Part shown: positions 15,961-25,474 of the stretch, in pieces
Numbering within the stretch: position 1 is the stretch's first letter
How the letters are laid out: each line of letters opens with the position of its first letter
Assembly: GCF_038070005.1 (NCBI RefSeq)
Contig: NZ_JBBPCO010000009.1
Location: 86,745 to 150,744, forward strand
DNA length: 64,000 nt
DNA from: Thermithiobacillus plumbiphilus
GTDB lineage: Bacteria > Pseudomonadota > Gammaproteobacteria > Acidithiobacillales > Thermithiobacillaceae
Direction: 5' to 3'
Notes under the pieces: generated by a model
The model's input: only the letters and a program-made list of their open reading frames with translations
Database searches by the model: none
Told to the model about the DNA's origin: nothing
Position numbers and translations under genes: made by a program

Positions 15961-18900
15961 ATGAACGCATTTGTCGGCGCGGATCAAGGTCCCAAGAGTC
16001 TGCTATCAAACACCCGTCAACAGCTCCACCTGCGCATAGAGGGATTTTCCTATGCTGATTTATACCGGCCGGAACGCTTGCCGGAGCTGGATAAAAAGTT
16101 TCAGCGCTGGCTGGAGGAGCGGGACGAGGCCCTAGCGGTACGCTTTGATAGCTACAGGCGCCAAGGGAGCCTTACAGCCACAGCAGAATCTGATCTGCTG
16201 ATCGAATCGGCCCGGCATCTGGAGGATTTCCTGGTGATGGTCTTCGGGCTTGAACGTGCCCAGGCTGGGTTGCGCGCGCAGCAATTTCAGGACGAGCCGG
16301 TGCATGCCTTCAAGGAACATTTTGTCAAGCCGACTATCCGTAAAAAACGCGTGGGCCAGATGCTGGATTTCGGGGAACTGGATGCGCGTGTACGTGCTTT
16401 CCTACCAGATGTACAAGACATTGATCCCGAGCTGGCCATCGCCCGACTCTGGCAACAATCCAGTGCGGCGAATGATCAGGTACTGCTTTCTTTGGTGGAG
16501 GACTGGGTCTGGGCCGCGATCAGTACAGCTTCAGGGCGGCAACGGATCAAGGATTGGGTCAGTTTTCGTGTCCCGCGCAAGCGCGATTTCGTTCGGCTCG
16601 TCCCAGTGACTCCTGTTCCTTCTGATCCGGCCGGGCGTGTGCAAGGGCCGCCAGAACAATGGCGGCAACGTGATGGTTTTTCTCTGACCGACGCGCGCGC
16701 CAGTCTGCGCGAGGTCATGGACCAGGTCCACTACTGTGTATTCTGTCACGATCATGAAGGTGACCGTTGCTCTAAAGGTTTCCAGGGCAAGGACGGTGAG
16801 TTCCGACGCAATCCGTTGGACGTCGAACTGACCGGCTGCCCGCTGGAAGAGCGAATATCCGAAGCAAATGTGCTCAAGCGGGACGGTTTCACTCTAGGAG
16901 CATTGGCGGTCATCATGATTGATAATCCGCTGCTGCCCGCCACCGGACACCGGATTTGCAATGACTGCATGAAGTCTTGCATTTACCAAAAACAGGAGCC
17001 GGTCGACATTCCGCAGATCGAAACACGCATTCTAACGGATATCCTAGGCTGGCCCTGGGGCTTCGAAGTCTACTTCTTGTTGACGCGATGGAATCCACTC
17101 AACCGCGAAAGACCTTACACCCTGCCTTATAATGGCTTCAAGGTACTTACTGTGGGTTCCGGTCCGGCCGGGTTCAACTTGAGCTATCACCTGTTACAGG
17201 CGGGTTTTGGCATTGCCGCCATTGACGGCCTCAAGATCGAACCCCTGCCGTCGTGGTGGACAGGCTCGGCTGAACAGGTGCCCGTACCGATCCTCGACAT
17301 CAACGAACTCTTCGAATCGCTGGACTCGCGGCGCATCGCCGGCTTCGGCGGGGTTGCGGAATACGGTATTACCGTACGCTGGGATAAAAATTTCCTCAAG
17401 CTCATTCAGCTCGCCTTGTGCCGCAATGCGTATTACTGCCTTTATGGTGGCGTGCGCTTTGGCGGCACGCTTACTGTCGAGGATGCCTGGGCAATTGGCT
17501 TTGATCACGTAGCGCTGTGTACAGGCGCCGGCAAGCCGACCGTTCTGCCCATGAAAAATCACCTTGCCCAAGGCATCCGCCAAGCCAGCGACTTTCTCAT
17601 GGCCTTGCAGCTAACGGGAGCTGCCCAGTGGGAGAGTCTGGCAAATCTGCAGGTGCGTCTGCCTGCCCTGATCATTGGTGGTGGCTTGACGGCCATAGAT
17701 ACTGCGACCGAGGTACAGGCTTACTACATTCGTCAAGTGGAAAAGCTGCTTGAGCGATATGAAGCACTTGCGGAAACCGGACGTATGGATGCACTTCATG
17801 CGTCGTTGGACCCAGCTCAACGAATCATTCTAGAGGAACAGCTTGCTCACGGCCGGCAGGTCCGACAGGAACGGGAGCGGGCGAATCGAAACGGTACATT
17901 GCCGGACTTTATCTCCCTTATTCATGCTTGGGGAGGAGTAACCGTCGTTTATCGGCGCTCAATGGCGCAGTCTCCAGCCTATCTGCGTAATCATGAAGAG
18001 ATTGAAAAGGCGTTGCAGGAAGGCATTTTTTATGCCGAAGCCCTTTCCCCGCTTGAGGCCAAGCTGGATGAGGCCGGGCATGTCCGGGCCATGTTGTTCG
18101 CCCTTCAGGCACAGGACTCGAATGGCAACTGGCGGGATGCTGGCGAGCAAGTCGAACTTGCCACGCGTTCCGTTTTCGTTGCTGCTGGCAGCACGCCTAA
18201 TACCTCCTATGAAAGGGAGCATCCCGGCACATTCCCCATGCAGGGTCGCTTCTATGCCGCCTTCTCCTCCAGCGCCGATGGCGAGGAAGTGCACCCGATT
18301 CCGGGTTTGGGACATTGCAAATCCAGGGAGACAGGATTCCTGACTGGTTATCCCGGTCCCAAAAAAGTGAGTTTCTATGGTGATAACCATCCGCATTTCC
18401 ATGGAAGCGTGGTAAAGGCAATGGCCTCAGGGCGAAAAGGTGCCTGCGAGATAATTGATCTTTTCAAGGGCCAAGCCACCATCCACGCGGACACTGCGAC
18501 CCTCGACCAGCTATGGCGGCGCTTCGCGGCCGATCTAGACAACCGGTTCTCGGCCAGAATCAAATCGGTGGAGCGATTAGGCCAGCATTTGGTCCGTTTG
18601 ACCATTCACGCGCCGCAAGCAACCCAAAACTGGCAGCCGGGCCAGATCTTTCGGCTCCAAAATTATGCAGGCCTCGCCTCGACCATGGGTAACACCCGGC
18701 TGCAGATGGAGGGAGTCGCCCTGGATGGGGTTCATGTTGATCGCGAACGTGGACTCATTACCCTGATGGTCAACGAAGTTGGGGTATCCACCCGCATTGC
18801 CGGCAGTTTACAGCCCGGCGACCCCGTGGTGCTCATGGGGCCCACCGGCACGGGGGTACCCATCGTGGAGGGACAGCATATCGTCGTGATTGGTCATCGG

Positions 18901-19497
18901 GCGGCTTTCACGAGCCTAATGGACGCTAGCGCAACCTGGCGGAGCAAGGGCAATCACGTCACCTTTATCGGCCATTTTCGTGATGCAGAGGCAATTGTGC
19001 CTCTGCAGGAGTTGGCGGCGGAGTTGGCAGACCAATTGGTTTGGGTAATTGACCAAGGACCGACGCCGATGCTGATGAGCCCCAACGAAATCTGCCACCT
19101 AGGCTGGCCCGCCTTCCTGCGCAGATGCGCTGAGGACGAGCACCTCGGCGCCTGGTTGAAAAATGCCGATTTGCTACTGGTCTCCGACACGCCGGCAGCC
19201 ATGCGGTTATGTGCCACCGCAATCGAGGAAGATTTGCGTATGTTTGCCAAGCCGGGATTGCGGGCAATTGCCGCCGTAACCAGTCCGATGCAATGCATGC
19301 TGAAAGAGGTATGTGCTCAATGCCTTTGCAGTCATCGAGGAAATCCGGGGAAAGCAGAAAAAACAGTGTTTTCGTGCTTCGATCAACATCAGTCTTTATT
19401 CCATGTTGATTTCGTCAACCTAGGTTTGCGCCAGAGACAAAATGCAGTGCATGAAAAGCTTGGTGCACTCTGGTTTGATCAGCTTATGCATGAATAA
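15961..19497 (+). CDS. Large multi-domain FAD/NAD(P)/Fe-S oxidoreductase (1178 aa)
   Basis: Reading left to right: a novel N-terminal part (about 1-255); a Cys-rich region (CVFC at 259-262, CSKGF, CPLEE and CNDCMKSC near 333) that could hold Fe-S clusters as in GltD; a GltD-like pyridine-nucleotide oxidoreductase (about 390-850) with VLTVGSGPAGFNLSYHL for FAD and ALIIGGGLTAIDTATEV for NAD(P)H; and an FNR/PyrK-like domain (about 860-1110) with a C-terminal Cys cluster (CMLKEVCAQCLC plus a later Cys) like that of dihydroorotate dehydrogenase B. The layout suggests a hub linking NAD(P)H with ferredoxin, possibly by electron bifurcation. The reaction is unknown. CAGGAG precedes the ATG. Confidence 0.75.
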   Translation: MNAFVGADQGPKSLLSNTRQQLHLRIEGFSYADLYRPERLPELDKKFQRWLEERDEALAVRFDSYRRQGSLTATAESDLLIESARHLEDFLVMVFGLERAQAGLRAQQFQDEPVHAFKEHFVKPTIRKKRVGQMLDFGELDARVRAFLPDVQDIDPELAIARLWQQSSAANDQVLLSLVEDWVWAAISTASGRQRIKDWVSFRVPRKRDFVRLVPVTPVPSDPAGRVQGPPEQWRQRDGFSLTDARASLREVMDQVHYCVFCHDHEGDRCSKGFQGKDGEFRRNPLDVELTGCPLEERISEANVLKRDGFTLGALAVIMIDNPLLPATGHRICNDCMKSCIYQKQEPVDIPQIETRILTDILGWPWGFEVYFLLTRWNPLNRERPYTLPYNGFKVLTVGSGPAGFNLSYHLLQAGFGIAAIDGLKIEPLPSWWTGSAEQVPVPILDINELFESLDSRRIAGFGGVAEYGITVRWDKNFLKLIQLALCRNAYYCLYGGVRFGGTLTVEDAWAIGFDHVALCTGAGKPTVLPMKNHLAQGIRQASDFLMALQLTGAAQWESLANLQVRLPALIIGGGLTAIDTATEVQAYYIRQVEKLLERYEALAETGRMDALHASLDPAQRIILEEQLAHGRQVRQERERANRNGTLPDFISLIHAWGGVTVVYRRSMAQSPAYLRNHEEIEKALQEGIFYAEALSPLEAKLDEAGHVRAMLFALQAQDSNGNWRDAGEQVELATRSVFVAAGSTPNTSYEREHPGTFPMQGRFYAAFSSSADGEEVHPIPGLGHCKSRETGFLTGYPGPKKVSFYGDNHPHFHGSVVKAMASGRKGACEIIDLFKGQATIHADTATLDQLWRRFAADLDNRFSARIKSVERLGQHLVRLTIHAPQATQNWQPGQIFRLQNYAGLASTMGNTRLQMEGVALDGVHVDRERGLITLMVNEVGVSTRIAGSLQPGDPVVLMGPTGTGVPIVEGQHIVVIGHRAAFTSLMDASATWRSKGNHVTFIGHFRDAEAIVPLQELAAELADQLVWVIDQGPTPMLMSPNEICHLGWPAFLRRCAEDEHLGAWLKNADLLLVSDTPAAMRLCATAIEEDLRMFAKPGLRAIAAVTSPMQCMLKEVCAQCLCSHRGNPGKAEKTVFSCFDQHQSLFHVDFVNLGLRQRQNAVHEKLGALWFDQLMHE

Positions 19498-19744
19498 TCT
19501 GTTAATCGGACACCTGGTGGGACGTAATGGTCGCAACCGGAAGACATGTTATGGCTTTCCAGAATGCTATTTCCCCTGTTGTAGTGCTTCAGCGCAGAAA
19601 ATTAGTATAAGTTTTATGTTGGAGTCGGGTGTGCTGTTTAATCTTGGTGCGAATAGAGATCTGCTGCACCGTTTTGGTACCGCTTTAATCTCTTGCTTCG
19701 GTGAAAACACGCTAAACACTTCATTTCCTAGGCATCATTCTATT

Positions 19745-19760
19745 TGGCATGCAGCCTGCA
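19745..19760 (+). promoter_or_regulatory. Sigma-54-type promoter of the OprD-like porin
   Basis: TGGCATGCAGCCTGCA keeps GG and GC at 12-base spacing and matches the -24/-12 consensus except for C in place of the first T of TTGC. It predicts a start near 19771 and a 158-base leader. This is the only signal I see in the 431-base gap 19498-19928. A loose GTGCA-N12-TGCAC repeat at 19447-19468 resembles the one at 8403-8425. Confidence 0.5.
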
Positions 19761-19928
19761 TTAAGTTAAGAGAATGGGATAGCAGTTACCCGTGCCGGTG
19801 CCGGGGTATCGAAGCGGTCTAGGCCTAATCAGGTCGATTGCCAAGCAGATGGGCTGCCTTTTCATCCAATGTGGTGGAGATTGTCAATACAAACTTATCG
19901 GCACGTGTAACAACAGGGGGAAAGACGC

Positions 19929-21161
19929 ATGATGTTTCGGCTTGCTACGTATATTCTTCTTGGCTGTGGGTTAATCCATACTGCTGACGCAGCCGATGAT
20001 CTTGCAGCGGCTTTCGGAAAAGGGAAAACAAGTGGCAATGCACGTGTATATTATTTCACCAAGGATTTTAGCGACACTGCGCCACAGCTGATTGATCAAC
20101 GGGCTGTTTCGCTTGGTGGAAAACTGCATTTCGAGACGGATCCGCTAGCCGGGATCACAGGTGGTGTCAGTTTTTATACCGCAAACGGTCTCGGCTTGAA
20201 CCCCGACAACCCAGCCGAAGTGGATGCCACGCTGCCAGGCAAGACGATCAATGTGCTTGGAGAGGCTTACGTCCAGTACAGTTCCTCGACCATGGATTTC
20301 ACATTGGGGCGCCAGGAAATTACCACTCCATTTGCTCATCAATCCGATGCTAGGATGATTCCTGTTACATTCGAAGCAGCAAGCTTCAATTATAACCTGT
20401 CAGCTCTGTCAATCGGGGCAAATTATCTTACAAAAGTCAAGGATCGTGTCAGTGACAGATTCGTTAATACAGGTCTTTATGCTACTACCTTGTACAGGGT
20501 GGTAGCACCGACCGACACCGATGGCATTCCGGTTCTGTCGTTAATTTACGATGATAAGAGCGCGAAGTTTCAGGTATGGAATTACTACTTGTCGGATCTG
20601 TTCAACTTGGCCTTCATACAGGGGGATTACATTTTCAATGCAAAGAATGTAAAGCCCTTCGTATCTGCGCAGTTTGTTCGTGAGTGGGATGTCGGTTCCC
20701 ATCTGCTCGGCCAAGTCGATTCCACCGCCTATGGCGTGTTAGTTGGTATCAAGAAAGGCCAGAGTGGGCTTACGGCCGGATTCAACTATGTACCTTTTCA
20801 AGCCGGCGCATTTCGCAACGGCGGCATACTGTCACCGTACACGTTTGCCACAGATCCGCTTTACACTACTTCCATGACCGCCGGTCTTGTGGAGAAAAGT
20901 ACCGCCTTCGCTGGCAAGGCTTACAAGATTGGTGGCAGCTATGCTTTGAAAAGCTGGTTATTGCTTGTGAGTTACGCAAAATACGATCTCAACGACAACC
21001 CTGGAGGCAAGAATTCTTCCGAAGTTGACTTTGATGCCACTTACAATTTTCAGGGCTGGCTAAAGGGGCTTTCTGCCAGAAACCGGTTAGGAGTTGTCAA
21101 TTCCCAGGTTGCCCCTGAAAAGCTGATCTACAATCGTATACAGTTACAATATAAATTCTAG
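19929..21161 (+). CDS. OprD-family outer membrane porin
   Basis: A 410-residue protein with a Sec signal peptide (cleavage after TADA near residue 22), a mature start DDLAAAFGKGKTSGNARVYYF typical of OprD-like specific porins, alternating beta-strand pattern throughout and a terminal aromatic residue (QLQYKF) required for outer-membrane assembly. OprD-type channels admit small organic molecules. It follows the flavoprotein/transporter operon on the same strand and has its own sigma-54-type promoter, so it is likely the outer-membrane entry for the same substrate. Codon use is more AT-rich than in the flanking core genes. Confidence 0.85.
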   Translation: MMFRLATYILLGCGLIHTADAADDLAAAFGKGKTSGNARVYYFTKDFSDTAPQLIDQRAVSLGGKLHFETDPLAGITGGVSFYTANGLGLNPDNPAEVDATLPGKTINVLGEAYVQYSSSTMDFTLGRQEITTPFAHQSDARMIPVTFEAASFNYNLSALSIGANYLTKVKDRVSDRFVNTGLYATTLYRVVAPTDTDGIPVLSLIYDDKSAKFQVWNYYLSDLFNLAFIQGDYIFNAKNVKPFVSAQFVREWDVGSHLLGQVDSTAYGVLVGIKKGQSGLTAGFNYVPFQAGAFRNGGILSPYTFATDPLYTTSMTAGLVEKSTAFAGKAYKIGGSYALKSWLLLVSYAKYDLNDNPGGKNSSEVDFDATYNFQGWLKGLSARNRLGVVNSQVAPEKLIYNRIQLQYKF

Positions 21162-21175
21162 AGTTCATCTTGAAC

Positions 21176-21592
21176 TTACTCCTGGTCCCGCACACGCAGA
21201 CGCTTGGTTTCTCCCCGCCGGCGCTTGGCGTCCAGCCGCCTTCGCTTTGATGCCTTTGTCGGGCGGGTGGCATGACGCTGCTTTGGAGGGACTGCAGCCT
21301 GGCGGATGAGATCGGTCAGGCGGTCGATGGCGTCCTGGCGGTTGCGCTCCTGGGTGCGAAAGCGGCGGGCATCAATGATCAGTTCGCCCTGGGCGGTGAG
21401 GCGCCGGCCGGCAAGATGCATGAGCCGGGCACGTAGTCCATCCGGCAGGGAAGGGGAATGGGCGACGTCAAAACGCAGTTGTACGGCACTCTCGACCTTG
21501 TTGACGTTCTGGCCGCCGGGGCCGGAGGCGCGGGTGAACTGCAGGCGTATTTCTGATTCGTCGAGGGCGATATCTGGCGTGATCTGGATCAT
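21176..21592 (-). CDS. arfB: Alternative ribosome-rescue factor ArfB (peptidyl-tRNA hydrolase)
   Basis: A 138-residue protein. The release-factor catalytic motif GGQ is present in RASGPGGQNVNKVESAV, and the C-terminal tail is rich in Arg and Lys (KASKRRRLDAKRRRGETK), which in ArfB threads into the empty mRNA channel to rescue stalled ribosomes. The length matches the family (about 140). It is a housekeeping gene of higher GC content and marks the right-hand edge of the AT-richer block that starts near 8.3 kb. Confidence 0.93.
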   Translation of the reverse strand: MIQITPDIALDESEIRLQFTRASGPGGQNVNKVESAVQLRFDVAHSPSLPDGLRARLMHLAGRRLTAQGELIIDARRFRTQERNRQDAIDRLTDLIRQAAVPPKQRHATRPTKASKRRRLDAKRRRGETKRLRVRDQE

Positions 21593-21683
21593 GCCTGGAG
21601 CTTACCCGCCAGTCGGCACTTGCTCAACTGTTCCCGCTGATCTGTGTCTTGCGTGATGAGCAGGCTGGCAAATCTGATTGCTC

Positions 21684-21700
21684 TGCACCTTCCTGGTGCG
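21684..21700. promoter_or_regulatory. NtrC binding site upstream of guanidine operon 1
   Basis: TGCACCTTCCTGGTGCG matches the NtrC palindrome TGCACCAWWWTGGTGCA closely, with both six-base arms intact but for the last base. It is centred about 115 bases upstream of the predicted sigma-54 start point, the usual enhancer distance. Confidence 0.75.
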
Positions 21701-21780
21701 ACAACAAGGCTTTTGTATCAAAAAGGGGCAAGCCCTTGTCATTTTCCCGGCTATTTTCAGCTTTTGCGCCTTTTCTGTGC

Positions 21781-21796
21781 TGGCACGGAACCTGCA
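21781..21796 (+). promoter_or_regulatory. Sigma-54 promoter of guanidine operon 1
   Basis: TGGCACGGAACCTGCA: a perfect TGGCACG -24 element and CTGCA at -12 with correct spacing. The predicted start is near 21807, about 60 bases before the riboswitch aptamer. Confidence 0.75.
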
Positions 21797-21865
21797 GAAG
21801 TATGAGTGCGGTCCTGTGGAGGTATGAATGGCAAGGTGAGTCTGCACAAGTGCGGTAGTCCGAAA

Positions 21866-21960
21866 GGGGTCTAGGGTTCCAGCCTGGTCACAGGCGTTCG
21901 GACCGAGAGACTCCGGCTTCCCGCGGGGGAGGCTACACGGCGGGATAAAAGCCCGGGAGA
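21866..21960 (+). ncRNA. Guanidine-I (ykkC) riboswitch 1
   Basis: All conserved blocks of the ykkC class 1 aptamer are present in order: CTAGGGTTCC, GGACCGAGAG, ACACGGCGGGATAAAAG and CCCGGGAGA, with variable stems between. Family knowledge: this RNA binds guanidinium and turns on downstream genes. The last block is also the left arm of the terminator at 21948-21980, so ligand binding would prevent termination. Confidence 0.95.
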
Positions 21961-21980
21961 TGATCTCCCGGGCTTTTTTT
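21948..21980 (+). terminator. Expression-platform terminator of riboswitch 1
   Basis: GCCCGGGAGA pairs perfectly with TCTCCCGGGC around TGA, followed by TTTTTTT. Its left arm is part of the aptamer, giving mutually exclusive folds. It ends 27 bases before the start of the binding-protein gene. Confidence 0.92.
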
Positions 21981-22007
21981 ATTGACCAGAGATCAAGCGA
22001 GGTGAAT

Positions 22008-22991
22008 ATGCGCGGTACATCGAAAATCTTACGCGGGTTGCTGCTCGGAATGGGTCTGGCGCTGGCGGGCGTGCAGGGCGCTCAGGCTGAAATCAAGGTG
22101 GGCGTGAGCGACTGGCCGGGCTGGGTGGCCTGGTATGTGGCGCAGGAGAAGGGCTTTTTCAAGAAGCATGGCGCCGATGTGCAGCTCGTGTGGTTCCCGA
22201 ATTACACCGATTCGATCCAGGCACTCTCGGCCGGCCGGCTCGATGCCAATTCCCAGGCCCTGAGCGACAGCCTCGCGCCCTTTGCCAAGAACCTGCCGCT
22301 GAAGGTGGTGCTGGTCAATGACAATTCGGCGGGCAATGACGCCATCCTCGCCAAGCCGGCGATCAAGAGCATCAAGGATCTCAAGGGCAAGACCGTGGCC
22401 CTGGAACAGTACACCCTGTCGCATTTCCTGATGCTGCAGGCGCTTGCAAAGAACGGCATGAAGGCCTCGGATGTGCGAATCGTCAACATGGGTGCAGGGG
22501 ACGCGGCAGCGGCCTTCATGGCCGGGCGGGTGGACGCGGCGGCGGTCTGGAATCCCTGGGTGAACCGCATCCAGTCCAGCGGCAAGGGGCATGCGATCTT
22601 CACCAGCAAGGACATTCCTGGTCTGATTCCCGATCTTCTGGTGGCCCAGCAGAAGTCCATCGCGGCGCATCGCAAGGACTATATCGGCATGATCCGCGCC
22701 TGGTTCGATGCCGTGCAGTTCATCAAGACCCAGCCGCAGGCAGCAGCGAAGATCATGGCGCCCAAGGTGAAACTGCCGCCTGAGGAATATGTGAAGTTCC
22801 TGCCTGGCACGCGGTTTTTCGACGCCAAGCTCAATCAGCAGGCCCTGAGCCCCGGCAACACGGCGATCTCGCTCTACTACAGTGGCCCGGTCATTTCGCG
22901 CTTCCTGATCAGCGAGAAGCTGTTGCGGAGCGCGCCGGACATGAAGGCCCATATCGATACCAGCCTTTACAACGCGGCAGTCGCGAAATAA
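22008..22991 (+). CDS. ABC transporter substrate-binding protein, guanidine-linked (NitT/TauT type)
   Basis: A 327-residue periplasmic protein with a Sec signal peptide (MRGTSKILRGLLLGMGLALA, cleaved after GAQA). The mature part starts EIKVGVSDWPGWVAWYVAQE, typical of TauA/SsuA-like proteins. The ATG at 22008 has GCGAGGTGA upstream; longer frames begin inside the terminator. It is the first gene behind a guanidine-I riboswitch. Transporters in this position are known to be linked with guanidine, so guanidine or a guanidino compound is a better guess than taurine. Confidence 0.87.
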   Translation: MRGTSKILRGLLLGMGLALAGVQGAQAEIKVGVSDWPGWVAWYVAQEKGFFKKHGADVQLVWFPNYTDSIQALSAGRLDANSQALSDSLAPFAKNLPLKVVLVNDNSAGNDAILAKPAIKSIKDLKGKTVALEQYTLSHFLMLQALAKNGMKASDVRIVNMGAGDAAAAFMAGRVDAAAVWNPWVNRIQSSGKGHAIFTSKDIPGLIPDLLVAQQKSIAAHRKDYIGMIRAWFDAVQFIKTQPQAAAKIMAPKVKLPPEEYVKFLPGTRFFDAKLNQQALSPGNTAISLYYSGPVISRFLISEKLLRSAPDMKAHIDTSLYNAAVAK

Positions 22992-23013
22992 GGCTTCACA
23001 GGCGGAGGTGCAC

Positions 23014-23805
23014 ATGGGAAGGATCTATCAGCAGGTCGCGGCCATTCGCCAGGACATCGGGCGGCCGCTGTACTGGAGCCTGGCTACCCTGGGCTTCCTC
23101 CTGCCCCTGGCGGGCTGGTTCTGGGCCACCAATACCGGTGTTGCCGATCCGGTCTTTCTGCCAAGCCCGCAGGCGGTCTGGGAATCGGCCCAGCGCTGGT
23201 GGGCGGAGGGTTTCTGGCAGGACCTCTGGGTGAGTATCTACCGGGTGATGGTGGGTTTCCTGCTGGCGGTGATCATCGGCGTGCCGCTCGGGGTGATGAT
23301 CGGCAGTTTCAAGTCGGCCGAGGCCTATTTCCAGCCCCTGAATGACTTCATCCGCTACATGCCGGCCAGTGCCTTCATTCCACTGACCATCCTGTGGGTC
23401 GGCATCGGCGAGGGTTCCAAGATCGCCATCATCTTCATCGGTGTCTTTTTCCAGATCGTGGTGATGACGGCCGATACCGTGCGCCGCATCCCGCACAGCT
23501 ATCTGGAGGCGGCATCGACCCTGGGCGCGGACCGCGAGGAGTTGCTGTCTTTGGTGATCTGGCGCGGCAGTCAGCCGCAGTTGCTGGATATCCTGCGGGT
23601 GAACATGGGCTGGGCCTGGACCTATCTGGTGGTGGCGGAGCTGGTGGCGGCCAATGACGGGCTGGGCTATGCCATCCTGACGGCGCAGCGCTTTCTCGAA
23701 ACCGACCGCATTTTCGCCGGAATCCTGGTGATCGGGCTCATTGGCCTCTTGTTTGATTTTTCATTTCGCTGGCTGCAACGGCGCCTGTTCCCCTGGGTGA
23801 GGTGA
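23014..23805 (+). CDS. ABC transporter permease, guanidine-linked (NitT/TauT type)
   Basis: A 263-residue inner-membrane protein with about six helices and the coupling loop YLEAASTLGADREELLSLVIW. I chose the ATG at 23014, with GGCGGAGG five bases upstream, over the GTG at 23008, which would lie within that site. It sits between the binding protein and the ATPase of the same importer. Family: TauC/SsuC. Confidence 0.9.
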   Translation: MGRIYQQVAAIRQDIGRPLYWSLATLGFLLPLAGWFWATNTGVADPVFLPSPQAVWESAQRWWAEGFWQDLWVSIYRVMVGFLLAVIIGVPLGVMIGSFKSAEAYFQPLNDFIRYMPASAFIPLTILWVGIGEGSKIAIIFIGVFFQIVVMTADTVRRIPHSYLEAASTLGADREELLSLVIWRGSQPQLLDILRVNMGWAWTYLVVAELVAANDGLGYAILTAQRFLETDRIFAGILVIGLIGLLFDFSFRWLQRRLFPWVR

Positions 23806-23808
23806 GAT

Positions 23809-24688
<880 letters not shown>

Positions 24689-24696
<8 letters not shown>

Positions 24697-25459
24697 TCAG
24701 CCGGTACGTTGGGAAGAACTGAGCTGGGAAGACCTGGTTGCCATCCGCGACAGCGGCATCCGCATGGCCATCCTGCCGGTTGGTGCTACCGAACAGCACG
24801 GTCCGCATCTGCCCATGGGAGTGGATACGCTGTCGGTGGTGGCCGTGGCAGAGGGCGCCTCGGCACGGACGGGGATTCCGGTGCTACCCGTTCTTTCCTA
24901 TGGCTGTTCGCTGGGACATTCGAAAAAGTGGCCGGGCACGATTTCGCTACGGCCGGAAACCCTGGCTCGCATGATTCTCGAAATTGCGGAGTGGGTGGAA
25001 AGCGCGGGATTCGAAAGATTGTTGATCCTCAATGGCCACGTTACGAATTGGGCGCCCTTGCGCTGTGGTCTGGAGAACATTCGCCACAGCTATCCGCAGA
25101 TGCGTATTGCGCTGCGCTCGCTCTGGGAAATAGATCCCGGGATTTCCAGGACCTATCACAGCGATGCCAGGAACTTCCATGCCAATTGCGCCGAGACATC
25201 GCTGATGCTGGCGCTGCGCCCGGATCTGGTGCGTCCTGAACGGGCTGTCGATGAGCCGGACCGCTCCAGCAACTGTTTTTTCTCGTATACCGTCGATCTG
25301 GAAAGTGTGCATGGGGTGGTGGGGCGGCCCAGCGAGGCCACTGAATCACAGGGCGAGGCCCTGCTCGAAACCTGCGTCATGGCTTTGAGCGCGCAGTTGC
25401 GTCTGGCGCTGCAGGAAAATTCACCGTTGGCGGGCGCTGAGCCCGATGTCAATCATTAA
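24689..25459 (+). CDS. Creatininase-family amidohydrolase
   Basis: A 256-residue protein of the creatininase family (PF02633): ILPVGATEQHGPHLPMGVDT carries the Glu-His-Asp metal ligands, GHVTNW replaces the usual GHGGN, and HANCAETS corresponds to HAGExETS. Family reactions open small cyclic amides or cut C-N bonds (creatinine to creatine, MftE peptidase, formamide hydrolases) using two divalent metals. It is cotranscribed with the guanidine-linked transporter, so its substrate may be a guanidino compound such as creatinine or methylguanidine. The Gly-Gly to Val-Thr change near the active site suggests a non-standard substrate. Confidence 0.82.
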
Positions 25460-25474
25460 AACCGTGGAGGTTGC

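Noticed and set aside
19442..19822. 126-codon frame after the large oxidoreductase gene
   Set aside because: No family resemblance, Cys-rich random-looking composition, overlaps the preceding gene and the probable porin promoter.
6953..21180. Attachment-site pair for an island at tRNA-Arg
   Set aside because: By eye I found no second copy of the tRNA-Arg 3' end near the right border; an exact search would be needed.
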